A stretch of 64,000 bases of DNA from Cryomorpha sp963741985 (GTDB lineage: Bacteria > Bacteroidota > Bacteroidia > Flavobacteriales_D > Cryomorphaceae). Positions 27,842 to 38,060 of the stretch are shown piece by piece. Each line of letters begins with the position of its first letter. The first letter of the stretch is position 1. The notes under the pieces are model-generated. The model ran no database searches. It worked only from the letters and a program-made list of their open reading frames with translations, and had not been told where the DNA came from. The stretch is taken from assembly GCA_963741985.1 (NCBI GenBank), contig CAVUKD010000002.1, positions 496,001-560,000 on the forward strand. The letters run 5' to 3'. Made by a program: the position numbers and the translations under genes.

Positions 27842-29625
27842 AATCCTATTGAATTAATAAATTGAACAATATCCAGATTACCAGAGTTGTGATTCTTATT
27901 AAAATCAGCAATTAATAATTTTACATAGTGATTCGGTTCTTTTTGAAGTTGTCGTCTAAGAGTATTAAGGAATTGATCGTTTTTGGCATGTTTAAAAAGC
28001 AATCTGTACAGCGCAATTTTTACAAGATCTGAATTCTCTGACAACAAAATTTTAAAAAAGGACTGCCTTAGCTCCTTGTCTTCAAAAGTGTGAGAAAAAG
28101 ACAAAGTAAAAACCGCATAGTATCTATTCCATTCATACATTTCAAAGTCCGTTTTAAGAAGGTCTAAGAAATATGCTTTTACTGACACTTCATTTTTATA
28201 GAGGCTTATCGTCAATCCAAATAGATTTGCTCTCCAGAAATACTTTCTATAAACAAATAACCAATACTTCAATAAACTTTTGTTTGGCAATAGATCAGGC
28301 TTCAACTCTCGAAGCTTCCTAAAACTTGTACCATATTGGGCGCTGAGCTTTATAAAATCAATATCAACTATGTCATCCGTTACTGTGAGTAAATCAATTT
28401 GAACAGATTCATCAATAAAAAGAGCAGGTAAAGATTTTTCAACTTCTAGTAAATTTTTCTCCCAAAATTCAATAATATCGGCCTCCTCTGTGAGAACTTC
28501 AACTTCACCAAAGTCAAAATGATCTTGATTCTGATCTTGATCGCTCAAATTTGAAGCGTTCATTTTATCATCTTTTGAAATAGCCTCTACATTAGATTCC
28601 GAAATTGATTCCAGCTCAACTGAATCATCAAGCGGTATATCTCCAGAGAGCCAATTCGGCAAAGCAGTAACCCCTTCAGGAATATCGTAATATGAAAAAG
28701 TATCCACTTTTTTCATTTCTTTTACTGTTGCATCTTCAGTGCCTTCAATAATTTCTTCAATCGATGTTTTCTTTGAATTTATTGAGAGCCCATTTCCTTT
28801 TAAGTATTTATCGATAAGCACCAAGGCCTTTACCAATTCTTTCTCTTCATATGCATAGATTTTGATATCATCCATGTATCGGTAATATTTAAATCCTTCT
28901 GCAATAATCAGATCATCCAGATCATGCAATATCATATTGGCAAAGAGGAACGAGGGTACACAGCTTTGCGGTATACCTACTCCTGGAGTTAAGCTCTCTT
29001 TTGTCCCAGACCAAGTGTTAAAACATTTTGATAATAAGTCCAGAATTTCATCCTCCACACCAAAGTTTTCAGAAAGCTTTACCAATAAGTTATAATGCGG
29101 TATGCAATCAAAAAATCCTGTAATATCTGTTTCAAACTTGTATTTAACTTTATCAACCTCGATACTGTGAATTACAGATTCTTTAAATTTGTTGAATAGG
29201 TTTTTCCAGAATTTATAAAAGAAAAAATTCGGTTGCGCCTGTTCCAAAATAGATAAACCATGTTTCACTTCAGGAGCGAGCACACTTCCAAAAACAAACC
29301 CTTCTTGTTCGTTTAAGGTGTCATAATTGTTAGCCCCAATGGTATTGGCTATGGCTTGATAGATGAGTGAATCTTCAACAAACAATAGCGTTTTTGTTCT
29401 CGTTGTTTTTGATGCTTTCGGTACATAAAATTTAAATCCTCGTTGTGGGTTATAAGCGGCGGAAAGCATCTTATCGGAAAGCATTTTACAATTATCATCC
29501 AAGTTTTTGCCAAAAGCGCGCAAACCTACTTGATCTTTTATCAATTTATCTGGCCAACATTGCACCCTAAAAAAGGCTAATTTAATAGCTGAAGGATTAA
29601 AATATTTCTGCAGAACGGTCGACAT
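27838..29625 (-). CDS. Reverse transcriptase, candidate anti-phage type
   Basis: 595 residues. The reverse-transcriptase core spans about 30-300: RGFKFYVPKASKTTRTKTLL, FVEDSLIYQAIANTI, motif A KFETDITGFFDCIPHYN (D167), motif B TPGVGIPQSCVPSFLFANMI and motif C KYYRYMDDIKIYAYEEKEL (Y-M-D252-D253), then GLSINSKKT. There is no group II intron maturase X domain, endonuclease or integrase, and no retron-type msr/msd was recognised. A C-terminal region of about 290 residues has an acidic linker (330-400) and then helices, as in Abi and DRT/UG-type enzymes. It is coupled to the ATPase-nuclease gene upstream (TAATG) and to the HEPN gene downstream (ATGA). The reading frame is clean although its upstream neighbours are damaged. 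Confidence 0.85.
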   Translation of the reverse strand: MSTVLQKYFNPSAIKLAFFRVQCWPDKLIKDQVGLRAFGKNLDDNCKMLSDKMLSAAYNPQRGFKFYVPKASKTTRTKTLLFVEDSLIYQAIANTIGANNYDTLNEQEGFVFGSVLAPEVKHGLSILEQAQPNFFFYKFWKNLFNKFKESVIHSIEVDKVKYKFETDITGFFDCIPHYNLLVKLSENFGVEDEILDLLSKCFNTWSGTKESLTPGVGIPQSCVPSFLFANMILHDLDDLIIAEGFKYYRYMDDIKIYAYEEKELVKALVLIDKYLKGNGLSINSKKTSIEEIIEGTEDATVKEMKKVDTFSYYDIPEGVTALPNWLSGDIPLDDSVELESISESNVEAISKDDKMNASNLSDQDQNQDHFDFGEVEVLTEEADIIEFWEKNLLEVEKSLPALFIDESVQIDLLTVTDDIVDIDFIKLSAQYGTSFRKLRELKPDLLPNKSLLKYWLFVYRKYFWRANLFGLTISLYKNEVSVKAYFLDLLKTDFEMYEWNRYYAVFTLSFSHTFEDKELRQSFFKILLSENSDLVKIALYRLLFKHAKNDQFLNTLRRQLQKEPNHYVKLLIADFNKNHNSGNLDIVQFINSIGL

Positions 29626-30760
29626 TATTTCAAATAATCTTTTATTATTCCAATCAATTGAGAAAAATTCAAACCTGAATTGGTTACTATATTTTTATCG
29701 ATATTTATTCTAATAGGATCCCTAAAGGTAAGATGCAGTTGGTTATTCTTTTTAATACCATCAAGTACGTCAAAATCTTTCAAACCCATCTCAACAATAT
29801 CACCAATTCTTAATTTAGAAATGAGGTTTTCCGTGATATATTTTTCCGTGATATCTTGAAGTTCTGAGGGGCGTTCCATTATAGCTAAACAATAATTTTC
29901 AGGGTTTACCAGAGCTTCTTTTGCTTGACTTGGGGCCAATTTTAATACCGGAGTATTAGCGGACTGAAAAGATTTTAATTCGATAAAGAACTTTTTGTTG
30001 AGTACTGTATGATGTATCTCGAAATCATGCGCACCTTTACCAATATAGGAAACTTTACAAAATTCTGAATTCAGGCCAGCTGAATTCAGAGCATCTCCGA
30101 AAACTTTCTCGACTAGCTCCCCAATCTTCAGTTTAAATTTAAAATCCTCGTCCTCTTGTTTTATCAGTTCGGCATACTTCAGTAATTGAGCCATTCCACC
30201 TTCCACATTCTCAACAACCTTGGCGAGCTGAAGTACTTGATCGACATTATCAGTAATTGTAGTTAAGTCATCTGAGGTAATATCCGACTCTGCAAGAACG
30301 GATAACGTAGATAATTTTCCGCTCTGAGCAATTGCGAGAACCTTGTCGCGATCATAGTCTGGAATGGTTTCAAGAAACAACTGCGGTTTTTTGTTGGAGA
30401 ACCATGTGAATAATTCTTTTAATTCCCTTTCCCCTTTACCGCAATTGGCAAACCATTTAAATAGCAATTTTAACCCTGTCTGAAATTTAGCGCTCGATCT
30501 ATCACTTTCGGGAATTTTACTAAATCCATCATCAATACTCTTTGTTAATTCTGCTTCAGATTTTGTTCTTCCTTTTGGTAATAAATCCTCAATACTTTCA
30601 AATTCTTTATCCAATAAAATCTCTTTATAGGAAGATTTTTCAATGACATCATAGATTGTAATTAAATCGGTATCCAGTTCATTGTCATAATAGATGTCAT
30701 CTTTTTTAAACAGAAAATCACCTAATTGATTTGGTATGATTTTATACTCATCAGAAGGTT
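29625..30760 (-). CDS. PD-(D/E)XK (DUF3883-like) nuclease, C-terminal segment of a sacsin-like ATPase
   Basis: This frame is open from about 30760 (PSDEYKIIPNQLGDFLFKKD) to the stop at 29625, and no ATG opens it. Counting from the TTG at 30614, the last third has GKGAHDFEIHHTVLNKKFF, then IELKS: Asp197, Glu212 and Lys214 fit a PD-(D/E)XK core, as in the DUF3883 domain that ends many sacsin-like proteins. The NQLGDF-type segment upstream is also typical of those ATPases. I therefore read it as the 3' half of one large gene whose 5' half (30722-32050) is frameshifted. The break near 30758 is a single extra base. The stop shares one base with the reverse-transcriptase start. Confidence 0.7.
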
Positions 30761-32050
30761 AGTATCCATGACAATTGTCATCTTTATTAATCGAATCAAC
30801 CAACTTTTGCAATCTTTAATTCTACCCTCTAACATTTTTATTGAACCTATTTCCTGTACTTCTTTAAGCAACTCTTTCAGTTCGTATTTGCAGGTATCGA
30901 ATACAAGGAAGTCAATGTTTCTATACCAGCTAAAGAAATCCCTTTGAACTGGAATAACTCCCGGCATAACACACCGCATAAACTATAAAACTCGTCATGT
31001 TGATTCCGTTTCAGCTCTTCTAAAGTAAAATACGGAATCTTGGTTTTACGCAAGAATCGCAGTGGTAGTGGTTTTAACAATATTAGAATCTAACAGACAT
31101 TCTTTAGTTGGATTAATAATTTCATCTCTGAACCAAACCCTTTCAGGTAGCTCTCCATTATACCGAGACCATTTGATAACATTAAAAAACCCATCATATT
31201 TTTTAGAACTAATTCCTTTACCAAATCTTTATATGCTTTAGATGCTGATAACAGGATAGTTCGATTAACGGAATCATTTGATGATAAATTAATTCCATCT
31301 CGCTCCCCTTTAGGTTTGAACTTGCTACTGTTAATGACTATGGGGCTGGAAAAAGATTCTGTTCCAATCATAGGAAGTGAACAAAAAAGCATGGGCAAGC
31401 CCTTCGGGTATTCTAATATTTTATTGCCATTCACACCTATTATTACAGATGCATCACCAACTGTCAATACTTTAAAGGTTTTCTCAATAGGCTTTGGACT
31501 AAATCCGGTCTTAGACAGGGTTGCAATTTTCACCACAAGTCCATTCTCAATCTTTTGTGGAAGGAAAGAACGACTTTTATAATCCACATAATTAGTTTCA
31601 TAATTTTGAATCTTTACACTTTTAATTTTTGCATAAAAGCCAACGTAAAAGGCAAAACTTGATATATATATTCTAATCCCGGCGCAACAGCTTGAGCGGA
31701 TAAATCCCCGGTAGATTTTTATTCAATAAATAGGTGAAGGAAGTATTAGATGCTCCTGGCACATAGTTTATCATCTGAACGCTGGGTCCAGCTCACTCGA
31801 GGAAACGGTAATAGCCTTCTTAAGAGCTTCTTTGTCTGTAAAACCTGATCTGTCTAAAGTGAAATTAAACTGGTGGTGAACTTTTAGTATTCCAACCCAT
31901 AGCACCTTTTACAATTATATGTGAAGACAAAATATGAGTGGAAATAAACCCATTACCAAACGTCCAAATCAGATCGTCAGCGCTCATCTCTACACCATCT
32001 TTTCCTGAATCAGGGGCGATTAAATTTTCAGTATCGATTGATCTAAAAGG
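30722..32050 (-). pseudogene. Frameshifted N-terminal half of the sacsin-like (GHKL-type) ATPase
   Basis: Pieces in several frames carry sacsin-family signatures in order: FGNGFISTHILSSHIIVKG (about 31930-31990), FTLDRSGFTDKEALKKAI (about 31800-31880), YVPGASNTSFTYLLNKNLPG (about 31690-31770), then one longer frame 31090-31587 with LPMLFCSLPMIGTESFSSPI and NSSKFKPKGERDGINLSSND. The segment 30877-31080 continues to the junction at 30758. GHKL ATPases of this type bind ATP with an N-terminal Bergerat fold; its first motif (E-L-x-Q-N-A-D-D) is not visible, so the extreme N-terminus is missing or scrambled. Several single-base indels would be needed to restore it. Confidence 0.65.
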
Positions 32051-32051
32051 T

Positions 32052-32321
32052 TTAGGTTATGTTAATAACGACTTTGTCCGAATACAAATCTAATTGCACT
32101 TCAACCTCATCATGATAATCATGCTTTTGAAGTAATCCCAAAACCATCTGGTCTAACCTTCCAATATCAGATGGTATTACTTCAATTTTTTCCTTTATAC
32201 GTTTTGCTGGAATATTTAATCGTTGCTCCTCACGTGCATCTTCCAATTCCTTTTGTATATTATTCATACCATCTATTAAAAAAACTTTTAACGACCCTAC
32301 TTTAATATTATAAACTCGCAA
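32052..32321 (-). CDS. Small hypothetical protein
   Basis: 89 residues, or 71 if the ATG at 32267 is used (MNNIQKELEDAREEQRLNIP). Then come KIEVIPSDIGRLDQMVLGLL and a terminal VEVQLDLYSDKVVINIT. Charged helical N-terminus and beta C-terminus. I do not recognise the family. It sits between the DUF262 gene and the sacsin-like gene in the same direction, and might be a separate small gene or the first part of the damaged ATPase gene. Confidence 0.45.
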   Translation of the reverse strand: MRVYNIKVGSLKVFLIDGMNNIQKELEDAREEQRLNIPAKRIKEKIEVIPSDIGRLDQMVLGLLQKHDYHDEVEVQLDLYSDKVVINIT

Positions 32322-32374
32322 CTCCGACTCATTTATATACCATGCTTATTTTGCAATGTCGTGTATTTTTTATT

Positions 32375-34227
32375 TCAATTTTCTTCCTTTGATTGAGCGT
32401 TCCCCCAAATCGATTCACAAATAGTTTTGAACAATTTCTGACGCTCGATAATATCTGCTTTTTTGAATTCGTTATGGGCTTTAAAAGGTAGATTCAAATT
32501 CTGCTTCATATTTAGAAAATTCGGATTGTTTTGATAAGTCAATTCACAAAGGCTTTGTACCAACAAATTTTCTTTTATATAATGCTTCAGTTTCTTATTG
32601 TAAGGTTGTGCGCTAAAGGATTGATTGGTTCCTCTCGGAAGTAATACTAAAACTCCAATACGATTTCTATATTCTTGAAAATCGGATTCCTGATTGAATT
32701 CATCTTTATGCTCATCAAATTTATCCGCCCAAATATGCTCTACTTCAAATGCTTTTCCGCCTGGATTATGGAAATACTTCTGAAATGAAGTATTAAATCC
32801 TGCCTGTTTTTCAATGTAAGAAGTGACTCGGGAAAGTAAGTACTTAGCAAAAACCCTATTCTGACCGTGAAGCCTGAATATATTTACCCCGTTCCAACTT
32901 TCTTCCATTTCAGCCAGTTTGCGATCCAAAATAATTCTTAACTCCCCAAATTGGTTCTGCGAATTTCTTTCACCAAAGTGTACATTGTATAACGAATGGA
33001 GCTGGATGCAAACTTGCTTAAGTTGATAGACCTTTTTACTGCAAAAGTTTCAATATAGCGAGCTACCAAATCCATCTTTTGCTCGATCACTTCGACCAGT
33101 CATCTACTTTTAGTGAGGATAATAATAGAGGATAACTCAATGAATTGGCAAACCCCCATCGATTTATGTAATAATATATGTTGTAGAGAATCCGATAAGT
33201 CCCTTTCCGCACGCAACACTTTTTGATAGGCGTTCAAAAAGAACTTGAAATCACGGTCGATGAAAATTGGAAGCCATCAGGATTATTCACATCAATGCCA
33301 ACTTTATCCAAATTGTCTCTAAACCAACTGTGAAAACACGTTCCGATTTTTTCAAAATCTTCCTTCTTAAGATCCTGCCTTCCCCGGCCTTATTGTTTCG
33401 GCATATTGCCCCCGAAACCAAGCTTGGATAAACCTTTGGTCTTCATCTTTATCAAATTCGTGGAGCTTTTGCATTGACTCCTTCCATAATGCATTCGCTT
33501 TTTGCCGCTTATTGCTGTGCTCAAATCGAGAAAGAATAAAACCCTTCAACATTTCTGTGGGGGTTAGATTCAAACCTCTGTCATTCATGGTCTCAAAAAT
33601 AGTCTAGGCATTTTCGTCTGAATAGGCGATGATCTCTACCAATACCACATTATACTTCAGCCAATCAATAAAATAGGGTAATACATCATTTTTTATTTCA
33701 TCAGGAAATGCATTCTCAATATCATCATAGCGCGCAGCCATGTTAATTGTGGATTCATCATCGTCTTCTTTAGGTTCATACTCGCCTTGACCGAATAAAG
33801 ATTGCATACAGGCAATACGTTCGTCTACCTCAATATTAAAAGACATTTCTCCATACTTCTCCGAAAAAATCAACGACTCCAATTTCTCAGATTGGCCAAG
33901 TTATTTTTGAAGATTATTAAGGTAAATCAGTAATAACGTCAATGAAGTAAGTCGTTGTTGACCGTCAATAATACTGCGCTGACCATCTTTTACACTCACC
34001 ACAAAAGGCCCTAAATAATACGAATTGTAGTTTTCAATATCTTTCCGTTTGTGTTCTGGGCGGTATTCTTGTATAAAAGAAAAAGTAAGGTCTGAAACGA
34101 GTTGTTCAATATGCCGCTCTTCCCACTTAAACTCGCGCTGGAAATAATCAACTGTATATTTTTTATCGTCCAATACTTCAGAAATAGATTGATAGTGTGC
34201 TTCAATTTTATTACTCAGTTTGCTCAT
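32375..34227 (-). pseudogene. DUF262/DUF1524 (GmrSD-like) restriction protein, frameshifted
   Basis: From the ATG at 34227: VLDDKKYTVDYFQREFKWEE and SIIDGQQRLTSLTLLLIYLN give the DUF262 (GmrS-like) signature, including the DGQQR motif. Fragments at 33604-33882 and 33367-33588 (NDRGLNLTPTEMLKGFILSR) continue the family. The C-terminal segment 32375-32929 holds the DUF1524 HNH nuclease: GKAFEVEHIWADKF and YRNRIGVLVLLPRGTNQSF. A full-length single-chain protein would be about 610 residues. These act as modification-dependent (type IV-like) restriction enzymes. At least four indels break it as written. Confidence 0.75.
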
Positions 34228-34334
34228 TTTATAATTTTTAAACTTCCTAGTTGAAATAATAGGAATCGGATACCAAATCGATATAGAGTAGCAAGAACAT
34301 AATTTTCAAACGCGAATGTTGGATCGTGCTTTTT

Positions 34335-37300
34335 TCATTTCAAAGCCTCTTTTATAATTCTAATCTCATCAACACTATCCAAAGTCTCTATGGCATTTCG
34401 AACTGGATGGTTGGGGTCATACAAACGCTCAAACTCACTTTGTATAATGGCGAGTTTTTTTCTCTTCATTCATCTCATTCGAAATAGGCTTTATACCTTC
34501 CAAAAACCATAATACCTAAACTCTTTTACCAGAAATTTTAAACTCCTCTGGAAAATAGAGTTCATATATATTTCCATCATTCAACTTATTCTCAAAAAAT
34601 GAATAAAAGCGCCGACTGTTATCCATTCTGGCAAGGGTTGTTAAATACCCTTATCAAACTTTCGAAAAAATAATTTAGTTTGGTACCAATTTGTCTTACT
34701 GGAATTTTTTCAACAAAAATTTTCCTGAGCTCTCTTGTGCCACCTTGTAATTCAGGAAAATTATCACTGAATACACCTTTAAACAACTCCGAATTAAGGA
34801 AGCAGCACAAATACTCAATGTTTTCTCCAGTAATTATCGACGAATGATTTATCATTAAAAAGTAATTTATCTCCTTATCATAAACAAATGGAAGATATTT
34901 GGTCATATTGGGAAATAATATCTTTGGCACACTGAACTCTTTCCAATAAGCACAATCTCTCAAATTATATTTTGTTGCCCCCCATATCATATCTTTTTGA
35001 AAGGTTTGGTTCGTGGCCATCAAGCCAATTTTTAATTGCAGGATAATTTCTACCATTATTCTACTTTGAGTCCCAACACCGTTATGAGTTGAAATTAACG
35101 AGGAGTCATTGTATTATGCTGGCTGCCATTTTTGAATATCTCTTCCACGAAGAATTGGCCTCAGGCATTCAATACTATTTGAGTTCTTTCTTACAATTTC
35201 TTGCTTGACTTTATCATCAATTATGAAAGCAGCATTTAGTCAGTTTTTATACCGTAGTTTATTTCTATATTCCACTCTAATAATGGGATGCCTAAACTTT
35301 GACAATTTTTCGTTTTTTTTTTTTTGTAAAAAGTAATAGTGGGTCAACTACTACCCATTCATCTCCTGAATTGAAATTGTAATGCGCATTTTCTATTTGC
35401 AATGTATTTGTATATTGAATTTATCGAAGGGTGAAAGTCATTTTCCCATTGTATCCTCTACCACTCGTCTTGAATTTATTTGGTCTTTTTTCAAATTGTA
35501 GAATATTGGTATCAACTGTAGCTGTTTCAAAGTTTTGTACATTTCCAAAGTCAATCAGTGTTAATGGATTTGTCTTCGATGAGAAAAATGCCCTAGTACT
35601 TTTACCGTATGCCGCTCTCATCCATTTATTTGAGGTTATGAAAATGAGAGATCCTTCTGGTTTTAATATTCGATAACCCTTTTCATAAAAAAGTTGATAG
35701 ATATCACCAGTTTTTGAGAAAGTCTCAAATGATTGTGCAGCATAATCCTCTTGTAATTGTGTTCGCCAACTTCTGAATTTGGTAATATGGCGGGTTACCA
35801 ATAACCACATCAAAGCCTCCCTTTTCTCGCCAAACTTCAGAAAAAAATAGTTTGTAGTCAAAGTCTACTGTTATAGCTGGTAAATTGCTCTGCAGAATCA
35901 AGCAATTCCCTAATTTTAGTATTTATTTCTTCTCGCAGTTCTTTCTTCTCGTTTTCATTAGTTTGGTTGTAGAATTGATCTTTTAAGTCCTCCAACTCCT
36001 TTTCAACCTCTAAATTACTTTCATTTTCCGGCAATCCGATCAAAGAATTCCCACAAACTATTTTATAATCAAGGTTAGGTAGCGTTTCAATCGGGTCAAG
36101 GTCATCCTCATCGGCACAACCAGAGAGAGCCAAAGGCGTAAGCGAGCAATGTCTATGGCTGATGGATCATGATCTACACCGTAAATGCTTTCTTGAATAA
36201 TGTGTCGTTTAAGACGGTACACATAACGACTTTCATTTATTTCCTGCTTACTGGAATCGCAACCCCAGCTTCTTCAACTTTTGCGCTAAATATTCTTCGG
36301 TAAAGTGGGGCTTTAATACCAACATGGCATTTACCAGCTCGTGCAATAATCCTACAGGAAAAGCGCCAGAACCAATAGCCGGATCGCATATTCTGATCTC
36401 GGTAAGCTTTGTATTAATTATTTCCGCATTAAGGCCAGATACTTTCAGGTAATTGGTACTTATAATCTCCCGTTTCTCTTCCTCCTTATCGGCCACACGT
36501 TGGTCATTCTCTAAAGCAAAATGGCCTTCTCTTATGTACTTTTCTATGTCGGCTTTCGGTACGGTGACTTTGCCTTTATGCGTGAATTCTATTTTATTTT
36601 GCCCCTTTTTATTTGTACTCCCACCCGAAGAGATTGGTTTTATTCACGTATCTATTGCCTGGTAACTCGAAGTTTCATCATTCAATGCATTATCCAGATA
36701 ATGGATCAAACTTTCCTTCAGCCACATGTAATGCACGATCTCTCTGGGAGTGTAAAATGCCCCTTTGCTTTTCCGCTCCGTAATGTCAAGCATGTTTTCG
36801 AAAACCTTTCCGAGCATTTCCGGATCTACTGCAACCTCTTTGTCTAAGGGTTCATCTTCCTTAATAGTAAAGTTGTAACGATCAAATACGTCCAAGGCGC
36901 CCGTTCCAATATCTCCGGCTTTATTTTTTTCATTGTTTCTAAATAGAGATGTTGGGATGGAAATATTAGCATGTTTCCAATCGTACTCCGCTTCGAACAA
37001 CCCTCCATTTAGAAAAGGAATACGACAATTGAATTTTTTATAAAATGACTTTTCATTGTTCCGCTCTTTAGCCAGAGCTTCATAAAACAAATACTGCAAT
37101 TTATCTTTGAAGAAGTTCACTCCTTCCTTTTGGGATAGACCAAAAAGTTCTTGTAAAAATCTCTTCTTTCCATTTCCCCAATGTTCATCTTTGGGCACAC
37201 CCAGCCATCCTTTCTTTTGAAGGAAATACAGAAATACGATTTCGACCTAAGAGCTTCTTGGTGAAGCGTGCATTATCAATACTGGCCTTGACTAACTCAG

Positions 37301-37963
37301 CCTTAATATGGTCATCATTTTCGAAATGTTCATATAACTTTACATACAAATCCTTGTACTGACTAAAAAACTCATCTGTGACTTTTTCTATACTAAAGGC
37401 ATCCTCTATCTCCTCTAATGTTGGATTATTGGCTATATTTTGTAGTAAAGGCAATAATTGATTTTTGGCAGTGTGCGATTTTTCGTCTTCACCTACTAAG
37501 AATGAATACCTTTTGGCGGGTGTAAATTCCTTTTTGGTTTTTACTTTACCTTTTGTCTCATTAATTCGGATATGTATTCCAACTTGACATATGAGAAACG
37601 CCAGTCGGCTCCTTCGTCTTCTCTGGAATAAAAAGCTACCAAAGCGTAATCTTTATCGAATTTGCTTAAATGCTTGATCACGAAATTGCGTAGTGCAGTT
37701 CTTGCTCTTTCTAGCTTGAGCACCGTTTTCACCTCTACAATAAGTACATCCAAAGCAGTACCATCCGGATCAATATACTTTCCAATGCGCTTATAGGTAT
37801 GGATGTGTTCTTTATAATCATCCCAAATATAATTTCCGCTATACGCATTGTATTTGGGTTCAAAATCATTCAGTAAATTACTGGCAAATAAGGTAAACTG
37901 ATCCTCATTGAAGGATGAATTGAATGTATTTTCAATAAGGTTTATAGCCGCTTCTTTATTCAT
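34335..37963 (-). pseudogene. Eco57I-like (type IIG) methylase-nuclease, frameshifted
   Basis: The start at 37963 (MNKEAAINLIENTFNSSFNE) opens a nuclease-like N-terminal domain with LDVLIVEVKTVLKLERARTA (D, then E-x-K). Downstream pieces show the N6-adenine methylase core: GAFYTPREIVHYM (about 36750), motif I DPAIGSGAFPVGLLHEL (about 36370) and motif IV GGFDVVIGNPPYYQIQKFRS (35782-35799 encodes GNPPY). A target-recognition part follows (LTGENIEYLCCFLNSELFKG type) and a closing ETLDSVDEIRIIKEALK that stops at 34335. The total is about 1,200 residues, usual for the family, but joining the frames needs many small indels. It lies directly downstream of the PLD-helicase gene. Confidence 0.75.
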
Positions 37964-38060
37964 AACTATTTAATAATGTAGCCTGATAGAATTACTTCTC
38001 GTTTCTGAAATTTCTTTGCATCCCGGTTTCCTTCAATAGCAACCATGCGAATGTATTTTC

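Noticed and set aside
27180..29700. Retron (msr/msd plus reverse transcriptase)
   Set aside because: The gene is coupled without gaps on both sides, leaving no room for an adjacent msr/msd RNA, and the protein is longer than usual retron enzymes.
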